Assembly (NCBI GenBank): GCA_910589415.1
Contig: OU342637.1
Location: 35,494,162-35,558,161 of the forward strand
Direction of reading: 5' to 3'
Length of the DNA: 64,000 nt
From: Malachius bipustulatus
Lineage: Eukaryota > Arthropoda > Insecta > Coleoptera > Melyridae
The notes beneath the pieces are model-generated. The model was not told where the DNA came from and searched no databases. It was given only the letters and a program-made list of their open reading frames with translations. The translations under genes were made by a program, and so were the position numbers. Below are positions 10,833 to 22,149 of this stretch, one piece after another; position 1 is the first letter of the stretch; each line of letters opens with the position of its first letter.

Positions 10833-13343
10833 TTTTAGATTATTATTATTTAGATATTATAATTTAAACTTTTCAATTTTAATAACAGATATCTTTTGTT
10901 AACATTATTTTAAGAAAGCACAAATGCATATGCTTTCATTACAAAACTGGAGATAATTGTATTTTTTACTTTACTTTGAATATTAGGGGTCTGTAATGTC
11001 AGGGACACTAAAAATATCTAGATCAAAATTTTACAGTTTATTTGAGAAGAAACTGTTTTTTTTTGTAAATTTTCAGCTCGTTAAATGAAAAATAATCATT
11101 GATTTTTTTAGTCTTATCGTACATCAGGGATCTATGCTAAGACCATTTATATTCGCTATTGTAGGAGCGTCATATTACGACGTTAGCAGTACTGTTGGAT
11201 AATTTAAGACGTCATTATGCCAGCGAATTCTGCATCAAATAATGTTTGTACGCCTTTAACAGTCTCATCAGTTGGTTACTCCACAATTTCTTCTTCCAAT
11301 ATTTGAATCATAAAATTCATCATATTTCATAATACATATCCGCCAGGGTAAAATTAATTTGGCTAATATATGAAGATCGCACATGGCGTAAGAGCGGTTA
11401 TAAAATATGACCGAATTGAGGAAGCATAGATTGGTTTTTGAGCGCACCGCTAATATGGTTATAAATTCACTTTGAATAATGTCCCTCATCTTGAACTGTT
11501 CCATATAACAGGATGAAACAAACGACACCGCTTTTACTGTAATTTGTTAATCTTCGTCTTGGATATTTATCTTCCAGCTCCGGATCTCTTTCATGCAGAC
11601 TCGAGCGGATCCTAAGACGTATTTCCTCCCTACAACGGGCTTATCATTGAATTAATACACATTCACTTCATTGTCGTAGTCTATGTTCTCGTGCTTTTTA
11701 GATATACGCCAGCTAATGCTTGGAGTAAGAGGAAGTGAAAAATAAAATAATCCTTTATGCTAGTTTCAAGGATACAAAGCACTAAATTAACAGCCAGCGC
11801 AATCAAAACGGGATTTAGGATAATGCAGTCGGATAACAAACACGATCGAAACTGGCTGTAAAAGTTGCGAAATTTACCTAGTTTAACACGAAACGGATTA
11901 TGATTATGAAAGTTACATCAAGTAGTTAAATCATGTTCAAATGACAACCACGCAATTAGTGGGGTCCGAGACCCGTATAGCCGAAAATAATGATTTCCAG
12001 CTTTATCGTGGAAGAATGAATTATAAACGGCCCAGTTTGCTGTTTAAATGCCATGCAGCCGACGCACCGGCTGCGTTATCATTACTCGTATTCACGCTTT
12101 TTTATTGCAACTTTTGTTTTCCTACTCTATTTATTAATTTCTTTTTTTTTTTTTTTTTGTAATTTTTGAGTATAGGTATTTATTTATTATATGCAGCGCG
12201 AGGTAATCAAGAATTAGCTAGTAAGGATCAATCTGAGTACCCTCGAACCGATCAATCTTACACTATCTCTCTTGGTCCTCCACAACTTCACCGGTGACTA
12301 CGGTGGTAAGCAGTCCCACAGCCGCCACATGAGATGAGAATTCGAAATCCAGGGTGTAACGATCACCAAAAACTTGCTGGAAGCGGACACAAGGTGGTGC
12401 AGGTTGTGATTGCGACATGGTGGTGCAGCCAAAAGCTTTTGACAAGCGTAGAAAAATTAGTTTATCATAATAAAAGATGGCATTTGTCGAAAAAATCTAA
12501 AGGATTCTTAGAAGGGATTTTACTGCTTAAATGTGTTGGGAACGATGATAGAAAAGGTGTCTCATCTTCAGTTTCAAAAAAGATACTCGTCATTGTTATG
12601 TTTAAATAATAAAATTGAAAAAGTAGTTTTCCGAGATATTGAAGAATTCGACCGTTATCGCAAAAAAACATGACAATTGAGTTTTTTTTTTGTCATTCGT
12701 TGCAAAAAATTATTTGAAGTTAAATCGAATTATCTTTATAACATGAGTTTTCTAAAGCTTAAAATATTGCGAATGATGTGAATAGTTTTAGTAAAATCCT
12801 ATTTGTTAAAACAATAAAAAAAGTTTCAGATTTTGCATTAAAAAGGTAAATTTTGTCTCTTATTTCTTATTAACAAAATAATATCGTTTAAAAGGTTCAC
12901 GTAGAATATTCCAAAACAGTTTTTTCCTAGTTTGACAGGGGAACAATAGCGCCGTTATAAAAAGAAGCACTTCAATTTTACACGAAATTAAATATAAGTT
13001 CTAGTTTAAAAATTTTATCAGCATTTAAGAACCCCGCGCACTCTCACAAATGAAGTGAAACAGCCCTCATCGTATACTCATGAGTTTGAGGCTCACAGCG
13101 GAGTTTCGGTTCTTTTACGCTGGTCCGAATTTTATTTCTGATATCATTCATACTTGTCCACAAAACAAAGTTTTGAAACAAAATTCAATCAAACATTGCA
13201 ACGGATTATTCGCTCGATTTCAAATAACAGACTGGTTGATTAACTCCAGCATACAAGAACACGTTTTTTAATTAAGCACTAAAGGAATTCACAAGTTCAA
13301 AACGTTGATGTGTACCTGATGTGTTGATTTTTAATTTTTTTTT
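10833..13343. other. Unassigned stretch with scattered short frames
   Basis: Apart from a probable reverse transcriptase scrap near 11119, nothing is recognisable. A frame on the minus strand at 12263-12445 (QPAPPCVRFQQVFGDRYTLD) has a coding-like composition but no family that I know. A T-tract lies at about 12141-12159. Confidence 0.3.
11119..11165 (+). pseudogene. Short reverse transcriptase scrap (motif B-like)
   Basis: The frame VHQGSMLRPFIFAIV matches the GVxQGSxLSPxLF pattern of LINE reverse transcriptases, in the VHQGS form seen in RTE-like elements. No flanking motif can be followed on either side, so it may be a tiny relic or a chance match. Confidence 0.35.
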
Positions 13344-13531
13344 CATCGCGTGAGCGAACGAAACGTTTAGATAATTAGACTTTGGAAAAAAAATTTATGT
13401 CTGAGATTGAATCTGTAAAAATCAGAATCTTTCATTTTACAGTCATGTTACAGATTCAATCTCAGCCATGCGTTTGTTTCCAAAGTCCAAAGTCTGCCTT
13501 AATTATCACGTTTAATTTGCTCACTCGATAG
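13344..13531. mobile_element. Small hairpin MITE (~190 bp)
   Basis: The left arm (GACTTTGG, then TGTCTGAGATTGAATCTGTAA up to about 13419) is matched by the complement at about 13449-13503. The match extends outward through TCGCGTGAGCGAACG-like sequence at left and CGAGTGAGC (complement) at right. The loop is about 30 nt. A duplicated ACTTTGG unit occurs in the right arm only. No coding capacity and no clear target duplication. Confidence 0.65.
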
Positions 13532-14779
13532 GTATAAAGAAGCACAATAATAAATAACAATAATATTAACTTTTTATTTATTGTTTGTTGTAACTTACTA
13601 TTTTATGTTTTCTTTGAGAAAAGATGTTCCTCTCAATTTTCTTATATTGATTTTTATTTCATATTTTGTTTCTCCTTCATTTTGTGTTTTGTTGTGTTTC
13701 GGTTTTACTACCAATGTCTTGTCCTGACGAACTGGTGGTTGGTACAGATGGATTCAACTCTTTGACGATTTCTTTTTGAATCAGAGCAATTTAATTCCCG
13801 AAAGTTTAGTTTTGAAACGAACTGTTTAACCCTTAGAGGGGAAAAATAGTCGTTGAGAGCATGAGACAGTAAAACACAACAAGGGTCTTAGGTTGAATCG
13901 CTAGTCTAAGAGGGTCAACAATAACAAGCAGGTCAGCAGAACAACAGGTACTTTTTATTGAAATAAATCACAGTTATTATCACAAAATATTAACTTGAGC
14001 ACGGTTAACAACAATAAGGAACAAGAGCGTGTAGAATCTGAATGAACTGATCGGTTAAAACTTGGTAGGCAAAGGCACTTAGCTTCGTAGGGTCTTCGGG
14101 CGAGGGTGAAAGTTTAGCTGGTGGTAAACTTGGTTTCAGGTACAACCCCTGTGCTGCCTTCTTGTTAGAAGAAGAACCTTGCTTCCAGGAAAGAGTTGGT
14201 TCCAAGAGTAAAAGTTGCCAACCAGGGAAAAAAAATGCCTCCAGGGAAAAAAATGCCTCCAGGGAAAAAGCAAGCCAAAACGTGAGGGATGGTTATAATA
14301 ATTTAAGTGAAAGTTCACAACGCCATTTCGCTAAAAATTCCCTGTGTTTGCGGAAACGACCTTCCTCTAGCGAATTCCAGGAGAGAAAAAAAGGTGAAAA
14401 CGCATTCACCTGCGTTCCGGGTTGGAACTCGACAATCGATGTTACGAAACTCGAGGCCGCCAGCCGGCCAAGCTTGCGTCGCACTAAAACCCACCATCAC
14501 TCACTTACTGCGCGCGCCCGCCGTTGTCTCCGCGTCGCCGGCATTTAGCCGGTACGTACAAAATGTACGTTACAGTCTTTTTTATAATCATATTTTTCTG
14601 ATCTGCCACTCTTTCTCTGTCACTTTTCCCCTTAGATATGAGTAAGTTTAAATGAAAGTTCTATGATAAAGGTGTCTACCGTGTTGGCTGAATATGATAT
14701 TAGGTATTAAGTAATACAATTATTAGTAATTACAATAATTGTATTAGGTAATACAATGTAACTATACAATATAACTATA
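13532..14779. other. Unassigned; includes a GC-rich patch
   Basis: About 14430-14560 is strikingly GC- and CpG-rich for this window and could be a regulatory or exonic patch. Overlapping frames of 112 and 128 codons there are not similar to any family I know. A small tandem repeat lies at 14216-14270. Confidence 0.3.
14216..14270 (+). repeat. ~18-bp tandem repeat, about three units
   Basis: TGCCTCCAGGGAAAAAAA is repeated at 14236 and 14254, preceded by the degenerate unit TGCCAACCAGGGAAAAAAAA. Related words (CTTCCAGGAAA) occur just upstream at about 14180 and also near 29565. Confidence 0.7.
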
Positions 14780-15331
14780 CAGGGTGTTCTACAAGCTCTA
14801 TGACAAACTTTGACAGATGGTAGGTTGCTTGATTTTAAACATATTTTTTTTATAAACATGGCTCCGATTCGTTTTTGTTTAGAAGTTACAAGCATTTAAA
14901 AAATCGTAATTTTTCAAGTTCAAGGCCCTGTAAAAGGAAAACGGTTCAAGATAGAGAAAAACGGCTTACATGTCCCTATTTTAACTTTTTATGGACTATC
15001 CTATGGTATAGAAACATTTGTACTTTCTTTGATTTTTTTAAATGTGGAGAAATCTCAGATTTTTTCAAATTTTTTATCACCCTGTATAAACATTTTATCT
15101 ACATCATTGGATAGTACATGAAAAGTTAAAATAGGGACATGTAAGCCGTTTTTCTCTATCTTGAACCGTTTTCCTTTTACAGGGCCTTGAACTTGAAAAA
15201 TTACGATTTTTTAAATGCTTGTAACTTCTAAACAAAAACGAATCGGACCCATGTTTATTAAAAAAAATATGTTTAAAATCAAGCAACCTACAATCTGTCA
15301 AAGTTTGTCATAGAGCTTGTAGAACACCCTG
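14780..15331. mobile_element. CAGGGTG foldback element, near-complete palindrome
   Basis: The ends CAGGGTGTTCTACAAGCTCT and its complement bracket 552 bp that is almost entirely inverted repeat; the centre is near 15060. The core (TTCAAGTTCAAGGCCCTGTA, then ATAGAGAAAAACGGCTTACA) is shared with the element at 63193-63833, so they are one family with different outer parts. Internal CACCCTGTATAA near 15080 looks like an older internal terminus. No coding capacity. Confidence 0.88.
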
Positions 15332-16344
15332 TATAATAATATATAGATTTCACTGTTGCATATTGCTTGCCAGCGATATTGTCTAACCTATCAATTTTTA
15401 ATTAATTTGTCGTGACAAAAGTCCTGACAAAATATAAAGATTGTTGTCGCTTCGCCAATTTTTGTTTCAACAGACCAATTCTTCATCCTATCTTAATGCG
15501 CATCACCCCTATATTATAGCCATATTTAACTGTGTATTTTCTACATACCTAGCACCATTCACCCAACACGGTGTATCCGGTTATGTTTCCAACACAGTTT
15601 CCAGTTAACGACGCGTTGACGGTGATATTCATATATTTTAGTAGTATCTGATTTGCATCCCGTGTGGTTGAGGTACCCATCGGGCGCGGCCCAGGTAGCG
15701 GATAGGGGAAGGCCCTAAAACGAGAAAAAGTGAGTAGCGACAATAAAGCTCGTTGGATGTAAAACTCAAGACTAGTAGCTAAAGGAAGTCTTCCTCGGTC
15801 ACCACCTTTCCTAACCTAGTTGTCATGTCGTGTCTAAAGGTCTTCACTAAGAGCATCGGCGCCGGAGAACGTCCAACTGTATAGGCTCACCGATAAACCG
15901 TGCCACTCTGTGCCGTGGTCATGTCTCATGGACAGATAGAGATAGGGATACAGGTATAACCGTCTGAACCAAGAAGACACATCCGCACAAACCCAAATCC
16001 TAAAGTGTAGGTCCAAGCTGGTGGTATGCGTGGCTGAATACAAGTCCAACCCCACTGGACTTAACTTAAGAGCACCTGGTGCATCGCATTGTATGCAGCC
16101 TTATGTATCATAGGAGGTTGTCGTGGCAAAGTATTGTTTACTCCCCCATTACTCGTGGGATCAAAATGGAGAGCAAAGTAATTAACACAGCATGCGAGGG
16201 ACTCCCAGATAGAGAAACCTCGGAGGCCAGCACGGGTTAAACAGCGACCAGACCTTTTTTGTTGTTAACATTTGGTAAAAGCATGTTGTGTTAGATCGAA
16301 ATATTTCAAAACGAAGAATCTTCCACTTCACCACGAACCATTAC
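15332..16344. other. Unassigned, moderately GC-rich
   Basis: About 15780-16230 has higher GC than its surroundings and several short minus-strand frames, but no motif that I recognise. It sits downstream (in the minus sense) of the LINE fragment at 16345-16660 and could be another part of a decayed element. Confidence 0.25.
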
Positions 16345-16660
16345 TTAAGGAACATCCTGTATAATAGTGTTTTTAAGCAAGGCCGTTAATATCGGTAACA
16401 ATTTTTTCCAACAGTTTTGGAATTTACGACTGTACATATACTTATCATTATTTATTGCTCTATAATAATTATTATTGACATAGGATCCACTGCCCTTTTC
16501 AATAGTAAACTGGAACAACATAGCTTGACCTCCATACTTCAGGGAAAGTACCTTGAGGAAGATATTCGTTAGAAATAATATAAAGTAGTGGCCAGCGTAG
16601 CGAACTAGAGCACTTCCTAATAGAAATAGGTGGAATTGAATCAGGACCAATACATAGATA
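16345..16660 (-). pseudogene. Reverse transcriptase fragment of a non-LTR retrotransposon
   Basis: On the minus strand the frame reads GPDSIPPISIRKCSSSLRWP, then EYLPQGTFPEVWRSSYVVPV, ending in a stop. GPDxIPP, G-x-FPxxW and VxPV are the conserved fingers-region motifs before RT motif 1. After frameshifts, SIPKLLEKIVTDI-like sequence near 16390 continues the order. A 130-codon minus-strand frame over the same bases (16345-16737) is a shadow. Motifs A to C are missing. Confidence 0.7.
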
Positions 16661-17440
16661 CTCCCATTAGGATCAATAAAACATAAGTTTGTTAAAAGTT
16701 CTTCATGAGAGACCGCTAGCCCGTTACAACCACACAATCTCCACTCTCAAAATCACTTTTGTTTACCGTAAACAAATGTTTATAAATCTACTTGAAGTAA
16801 CTGGGAAATAACTGTGCAATGTTGCAGCCATTGTCAACGGTATTTTATCCAAACTTTACAAGATTTGGAATGAAATAAAGTAATACTTTTCTACATCAGT
16901 GCACAAACTTTTTAAATTTTGTCATTGACCGACAATAGTTAGATCTAGAAAGGAATCGACTTAGTCGTGGAATCTTTCCGATTGACTTACCTTGATAATA
17001 AATTTTTATACATAAAAATTAGAAGAAATTCATTCGTTACTCGATATTTATATCAAGAGGTACAGGTTATTATCGGAAAGTTTCAAGAATAGTTCTTTAA
17101 AATCGACGTACATCAAAACAAATCCCTCAACCTAGATTTAGAAGTGTTCATTAAAATTTTTTATAGTTTAAGGGTGTAAAACTTTGCGTAATTCTAAAAA
17201 CCTCCAACAGAGCTGAAAATTCAAATAAAAAACCATATTATAATAAATGATCTTCTCTTTCTATTTCCCTGTAATAAGTTGGTCGAAATTAATATGACAG
17301 AAGATAGAATTTCTATCTAGAAAACGGCTGTTGTTTGAGAGAAGACGATCTCATTAACGAAAAATCCACGAATGATACTCAGGAACACCAATAACAAGAA
17401 GTATCCTCGAATAAAGTTTCGAAAACTGGACACTTAAATC
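16661..17440. other. Unassigned, no gene seen
   Basis: AT-rich spacer between two LINE pieces; nothing recognisable on either strand. Confidence 0.3.
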
Positions 17441-20420
17441 ATTTATTTATTTTTATTTATTTATTTATTATCAATAATTTCCAACAGGTCTTCACCCATT
17501 TATAGGAAACATTAAATACATGAGATACATGTGTAAAAAAAGAACATTTATACAGTATACATTGGGGTTACAATTTCAGATAGGTAGTCATCAGCCGCCA
17601 TTGAATACCTGCGCAACACACTCCGATATTAGTGAAAAGCTATCAGCATGAATGTCACAGGAGTGAGCTAATCTGTTGAAGAGCTGGCACATCATAGAGA
17701 TGGGTGATCTTACCAGTATATTAGTGCGTCCACTCATGCAGTAAAATGGTTGAGTTTGTCGCGAATTCAGACGAGGTACCATAAAATCAATTTTACTGAG
17801 TAAGTAAGTGCAATCATTCAAATTGTTAAGCAAACCATACAGGAATCGCAACATCCCAGCAACCCGTCTGACATGCAAAGAGGTAAAGTTAAATCTGGTT
17901 AATAAAATATTATGGTCAAACCCTCTCGGAGGATACTGACCATCTAGACGGAAACTTAAAAACTTCAAAAAAGAGCGCTGCACAGATTCCAGACGGCTGA
18001 TGTGAACCTGATATATGGGAAACCAAATAACGCTACAATATTCAAGTATTGGCCTCACTAAGGAATAAAAAAGAATACATAGGGGGCGTGTAGTAGAGAA
18101 ACCACCGCAGTTCCTGTAAATGAAACCGTAAGTTCTAAATGCTCGAGGAACGATGGCATCTATATGTGAGGTAAAATAGAACTTGGAGTCAAACAAGACA
18201 CCCAAGTCCCCAATTACGTCCAAACGCTGTATATCACCGTTACAGACTGTATATTGAAAAATTACATTTTTTTCACGTCTCGAATAGCTAACAACCGCAC
18301 ACTTAGACACGTTCAAGTACAATTTATTTCTATTGCACCACTCAGCGATGACATTTAAGTTATACTGAAGTCTAACACAATCTGCAACAGAGTTGATAGT
18401 TGAGAAGAGCTTAAGGTCGTCGGCAAACAGCAAACTTTCACAGTCTAACCCATCAACTATATCATTTATATATAGTAAAAATAGAAGGGGTCCCAGATTC
18501 GAGCCCTGAGGAACTCCAGATCCGGGTTCAATGGCATTCGAGATTGCACACTTATATCTGACGCGCTGCTTCCTGTTGGCTAGGTAGGACTGGATAAGTG
18601 TTTGCAATGAGTTAGAGAAACCGAAAGAAGACAACTTAAGCATCAATATAGAGTGATCCAGCTGATCAAAAGCTTTTTGGAAGTCGAGATATATAGCATC
18701 GACTTGACTACGGGAGTCAATAGCTTCAGAAACATACTGGGAAAAACTTGCCAAGTTGGTCACCGTAGAACGTTTCTCCATGAACCCGTGCTGAAACTGT
18801 GTTATACGGGATTTTGTGGCATGGTAAATATGCTTATATAATATTGACTCAAAAACCTTTGAAAAATTACACAACAATGATATGGGTCTATAGTTAGTGA
18901 CCTCGTCGGTGCTGCCTTTTTTAAAGATGGGACATATAAAAGCATCCTTCCAAATATCTGGAAAGACGGATTTGCCAATAATTAAATTGAAGAGGATGGA
19001 CAGTGGCTTAACAAAAATGCGGGCACAGTCTTTTAGCAGAAAGCTTGGAATGTTATCAACACCCACACTGAACGAATTCTTCGATTTTTTCAATGCCATG
19101 AAAATTTCATCGTCAGAAATTAGAGTTACATTAACAGAGTTACACCAGTGATGACAATCAGAAACAGGTGCATGATGTCGTACAGGATCGGCTTTCACGT
19201 ACACACTACCAAAGTACTCCGCAAAGCCATCCACAATAAGATCGGGAGTAGAGAGCTCCAGATCATTGAACTTCATCAATCCAGGGATTCTGGTGGTACC
19301 TCTCTTGTTTCGCGTAAATTCCCAAAACTTCTTAGGGTCTCTAATAATGAGAGATTCGATGTTTGTTAAGTAGGCCTCATAAGCTTTTCTGGTTAAATTT
19401 TTGCTGATAGTGCGATGGGTCTTAAACAATTCATAAAAGTAAGGATTTTTATACCTCCTATATTTCCTGAGTGCCGCATGCTTCAAGCGTAAAGAGGAAA
19501 TGACCTCGCGGTCAAACCAGGGAGGAAATCGCCGTCTAGAATACGACCTAGTTTTTGGCACTGACATTTCAAAGATATTGTACAAAGTGTTATAGAAAAT
19601 AGCACAGGCCTTGTTAACATCGTGCTCACCTCGAAGATCCTCCCAATCAGCTTCACCTAGTAAACTGTAAAGTAGGGGATAATTTGCTTTTTTAAAATTG
19701 AAACTAGACTGGGTGTTTTGATTTGTTACAAAATTAGTCTGATGCCCGCCAACGACCCCAAACGCAATCTCAATAGTTGGATGATGATCGTCCTCGTCCA
19801 CAAGAGGCTGAAGTGATCTCTCCACACTACAATTTATATTAGAAAAAACCAGATCCAGGATGCGATCAAATTTATTAGGAATGCAGTTGTGTTGCATGAA
19901 GTTGTTAAATTCTTTAAAATTATTTATATTACGAGTAATACTGCTCCCTGAATCTGTAGCTAGGTTGGGTACATTGAAATCACCGACAATAATGACCCTG
20001 CTACCATGAACAGCCTCAACATTATTAAGCAGCTCAAGGAACAGTTCATAATCACGGACAGATGTTGAGGGCGGGATATAAACTACGAAGGTACAAAATG
20101 AACCAATAGTTTCTGCTGAGATCCTAACTCCGACGATATCAATATACGGTAAGACAGAATAAATATCACTAAGATCAATTTGCACACATTTGAAGCGATC
20201 TCGAACCGCCAGTAGCACGCCACCCCCCCTAGATGAGGACACATGAGCGAAATCTCTATCTCTTCTAAACACAGTATAACCATCAGCAAATAGTTCTTGC
20301 AAATCATAACAATTATAATTTCTGGTTATCAATCACTCTGCATGTAAGGAGGGTAATTCGAACCAGAAATGTGGTTCTAGATTTAGATTGTATCCAAGCA
20401 AATTTATTCTCATGGATCTG
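17441..20420 (-). mobile_element. 5'-truncated non-LTR retrotransposon with intact main ORF and AATAAA-type tail
   Basis: The 3' end, read on the minus strand, is a 110-nt UTR followed by a tail of AATA/AAATA units at about 17441-17472. The coding frame at 17591-20332 is uninterrupted. Upstream the frame stays open back to about 20417 except for one TGA at 20336-20338, where comparison with related proteins suggests Trp. The beginning of the endonuclease domain is absent, as expected for 5' truncation. I could not pair a target-site duplication. Confidence 0.85.
17591..20332 (-). CDS. LINE ORF2: apurinic endonuclease (partial) and reverse transcriptase
   Basis: This 913-codon open frame is the longest in the window. 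Residues 1-190 are the later part of an APE-type endonuclease, with GDFNVP at 117-122 and DDHHP near 181 where SDH is usual. The reverse transcriptase follows: NYRPISLL at 480, DFQKAFDQLDH at 550-560 (motif A), GVPQGSNLGP at 606-615 (motif B) and LLFADDLKLF at 634-643 (catalytic motif C). After it comes the jockey/CR1-type carboxy region (VGDLGVLFD-like, SLVRPILEYCSVIW, RFDHN region). Such proteins nick target DNA and copy element RNA at the nick. There is no RNase H domain. The start at 20332 is only the first ATG in the surviving frame; translation of the full element would have begun further upstream. The amino terminus of the endonuclease is missing, so autonomous activity is unlikely. Confidence 0.88.
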   Translation of the reverse strand: MITRNYNCYDLQELFADGYTVFRRDRDFAHVSSSRGGGVLLAVRDRFKCVQIDLSDIYSVLPYIDIVGVRISAETIGSFCTFVVYIPPSTSVRDYELFLELLNNVEAVHGSRVIIVGDFNVPNLATDSGSSITRNINNFKEFNNFMQHNCIPNKFDRILDLVFSNINCSVERSLQPLVDEDDHHPTIEIAFGVVGGHQTNFVTNQNTQSSFNFKKANYPLLYSLLGEADWEDLRGEHDVNKACAIFYNTLYNIFEMSVPKTRSYSRRRFPPWFDREVISSLRLKHAALRKYRRYKNPYFYELFKTHRTISKNLTRKAYEAYLTNIESLIIRDPKKFWEFTRNKRGTTRIPGLMKFNDLELSTPDLIVDGFAEYFGSVYVKADPVRHHAPVSDCHHWCNSVNVTLISDDEIFMALKKSKNSFSVGVDNIPSFLLKDCARIFVKPLSILFNLIIGKSVFPDIWKDAFICPIFKKGSTDEVTNYRPISLLCNFSKVFESILYKHIYHATKSRITQFQHGFMEKRSTVTNLASFSQYVSEAIDSRSQVDAIYLDFQKAFDQLDHSILMLKLSSFGFSNSLQTLIQSYLANRKQRVRYKCAISNAIEPGSGVPQGSNLGPLLFLLYINDIVDGLDCESLLFADDLKLFSTINSVADCVRLQYNLNVIAEWCNRNKLYLNVSKCAVVSYSRREKNVIFQYTVCNGDIQRLDVIGDLGVLFDSKFYFTSHIDAIVPRAFRTYGFIYRNCGGFSTTRPLCILFYSLVRPILEYCSVIWFPIYQVHISRLESVQRSFLKFLSFRLDGQYPPRGFDHNILLTRFNFTSLHVRRVAGMLRFLYGLLNNLNDCTYLLSKIDFMVPRLNSRQTQPFYCMSGRTNILVRSPISMMCQLFNRLAHSCDIHADSFSLISECVAQVFNGG

Positions 20421-21250
20421 TAACTTTCCAGGTGAAAACAGAGACCCCGACCTCCGTCTTTCATTAGACTGGTTGAGTGTCCGATGGCGTCGGGACGCCT
20501 TCTGTGGGCATCAACGGCACGCCGACGTGTGAAACGATCCCGCGTAATAGACGAAAGAGGAGAGGTGAGCTAATGATGTCACGGCTCACGCACGGTCCTT
20601 CTGACTCCGGGTCGCTCTTCCGGTCAAGCCCGGAAATGCGGTGTCGAGATGACCTGGAACACGTGATCACCTAATTTGAAAATATAAATGCTTCTACGGG
20701 CTGAATATCAATTCCTGTCTCTGCGTGCGGGGCACTTCAAAATGCCAGAAATGAGGCCCTCGGCTCTAATTGCTGCGCTACCGCTGTTATTGGATTATAG
20801 CCCGCCGAATGGTATCTTTATTTACCGCCAGCGCGTGATTATGTATTTATTGTACTTCGTTATCTAACCGAAAAGATAATATGTGAGAATTATTATTGTT
20901 ATTATTATTTTTATTATTATTAGCTGTTGACTTGAACTTTGGAGTACAACGGGCTCTTCGATATAAATCACCTAAATTGTTCTTATTAAGATCGTACGTG
21001 TCACAAGCTGAAACTGCCCTGAGAAGGAGTCTGACCAGTATGGAAGAGTAGTAACCTATACGTTGTTAGATTCCGCGAGATATTTTTAAATCGGTTAAGC
21101 AGCTTCTAATCGTCGAATTGTGAAGTTTCATAATTGGGTCTAGATTCTTTAAGCAGTCCGAAAGTAACTTGATACGCTTCTAGACACAATAATTAGGTAT
21201 ATAATATAGAAGCTTTGGAGCCACTGAGTCATAAAACAGGAACGTAACTG
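20421..21250. other. Unassigned; GC-rich patch and (TTA)n tract
   Basis: About 20455-20675 is GC-rich with no recognisable protein. At 20893-20932 there is a TTA/TTG repeat tract that may be a LINE tail or a plain microsatellite. The rest is AT-rich. Confidence 0.3.
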
Positions 21251-21344
21251 CACAGAATAGACTAATTCTATTAGTAATGTTACTAATTAGTAATAAATAA
21301 ATAAATAAATTACTAATTAGTAATAATACTAAGTCTATTCTGTG
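21251..21344. mobile_element. 94-bp palindromic micro-insertion with 7-bp target duplication
   Basis: CACAGAATAGACT at left and AGTCTATTCTGTG at right, with TTACTAATTAGTAAT/ATTACTAATTAGTAA further in, form a hairpin around an AAATAAATAAATAA loop. Identical GTAACTG at 21244-21250 and 21345-21351 flanks it. It lies at the downstream edge of a decayed LINE. Confidence 0.75.
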
Positions 21345-21351
21345 GTAACTG

Positions 21352-21905
21352 TTTGAAATGTAACTTTCCATGAAATGAAAAGAGAATATGCGAAGAAGTG
21401 TGTCCAGGGGAAATCCTTCAGGCCGATAAACTCCGTTAATTTTGTAGGACAAATATTTTAAAAACCGTCCTTGCACAGATTCAATGAGTTTAATTTGGTT
21501 TTATAACTAGGGCCCTATATCACACAGGCATAAAGAACATTCAATCCGACGAACGACAGAAACAAGGATCTTAAGGCATCAGTTTCAGTAATGTCAGAAG
21601 AATTTCTCATAATAAAAGAAGCGATGGGTCGAACTAAACACCGAGGTGTATGAGGCATTTCCAACAAAACTGTATCAATGGAATAGGAAATTGGTCCGTC
21701 TGGGGACGCAATGAAAATGACATCACCTGACACTTTTCGGTGTTCAAGCTCAAACTATTCCGCTGACACCAAACCATAAGGATCGACAAAGAAGATTGGA
21801 GAAGAAGACAATCCGTCGATGGTGCGTATGCTGTGGAACATCTTCAGGCCATCAGCTTATAGTAAACAGCTGACATTTAATTGATTGCAAGATCGTTAAC
21901 AAGGG
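21352..21905 (-). pseudogene. Decayed LINE reverse transcriptase, motif C to carboxy terminus
   Basis: Reading leftwards from 21905: NDLAIN, then ADGLKMFHSIRTIDG (motif C, FADD decayed to ADG). After a frameshift come SILMVWCQRNSLSLNTEKCQ and VMSFS, then SDITETDALRSLFLSFV (21515-21733), then MQGRFLKYLSYKINGVYRPE at 21476. The last block corresponds to SFLKFLSFRLDGQYPPRGFD in the intact LINE at 17591-20332, so the two are related families. There are several frameshifts and stops. It may continue upstream at 24614-24712, beyond the RTE and SINE. Confidence 0.75.
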
Positions 21906-22149
21906 TTTTCCGATTATTGGCGGTATATCCATACGTCGGAAAAATACAGAACTAAATTCCTGTACAACGTGGAGGAAGGCACGTTGTACATATCACATAC
22001 AACATATCACCTTCGCTATTTGTTTATGTCCCAACAAAATCACATTAAATGAATACACTTAACCCAAAATGTTCCAGTAGCCTTAATTGTACCCCGATGG
22101 GATGTCAGAGGGAATTGTGTTAAATTATCATAGCAGTGAGAGATTGACT
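21906..22149. other. Unassigned
   Basis: No clear coding signal; it could be the 5' untranslated part of the RTE element that follows. A local hairpin (ACAACGTGGAGGAAGGCACGTTGT) lies near 21963. Confidence 0.3.

Noticed and set aside
12263..12445. Minus-strand frame with QPAPPCVRFQQVFGDRYTLD as a host exon
   Set aside because: Composition looks coding, but I recognise no family and see no convincing splice sites or neighbouring exons.
13950..14000. Minus-strand AATAAA region as a solo LTR
   Set aside because: No TG...CA ends, second copy or primer-binding site could be identified.
14162..14548. 128-codon ORF over the CpG-rich patch as a protein gene
   Set aside because: No motif, overlaps equally long frames in other phases, and includes the 18-bp tandem repeat; chance openness in GC-rich DNA is likely.
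16345..16737. 130-codon minus-strand ORF as a gene
   Set aside because: It is out of frame with the reverse transcriptase motifs (GPDSIPP, FPEVW) over the same bases; a shadow of a decayed LINE.
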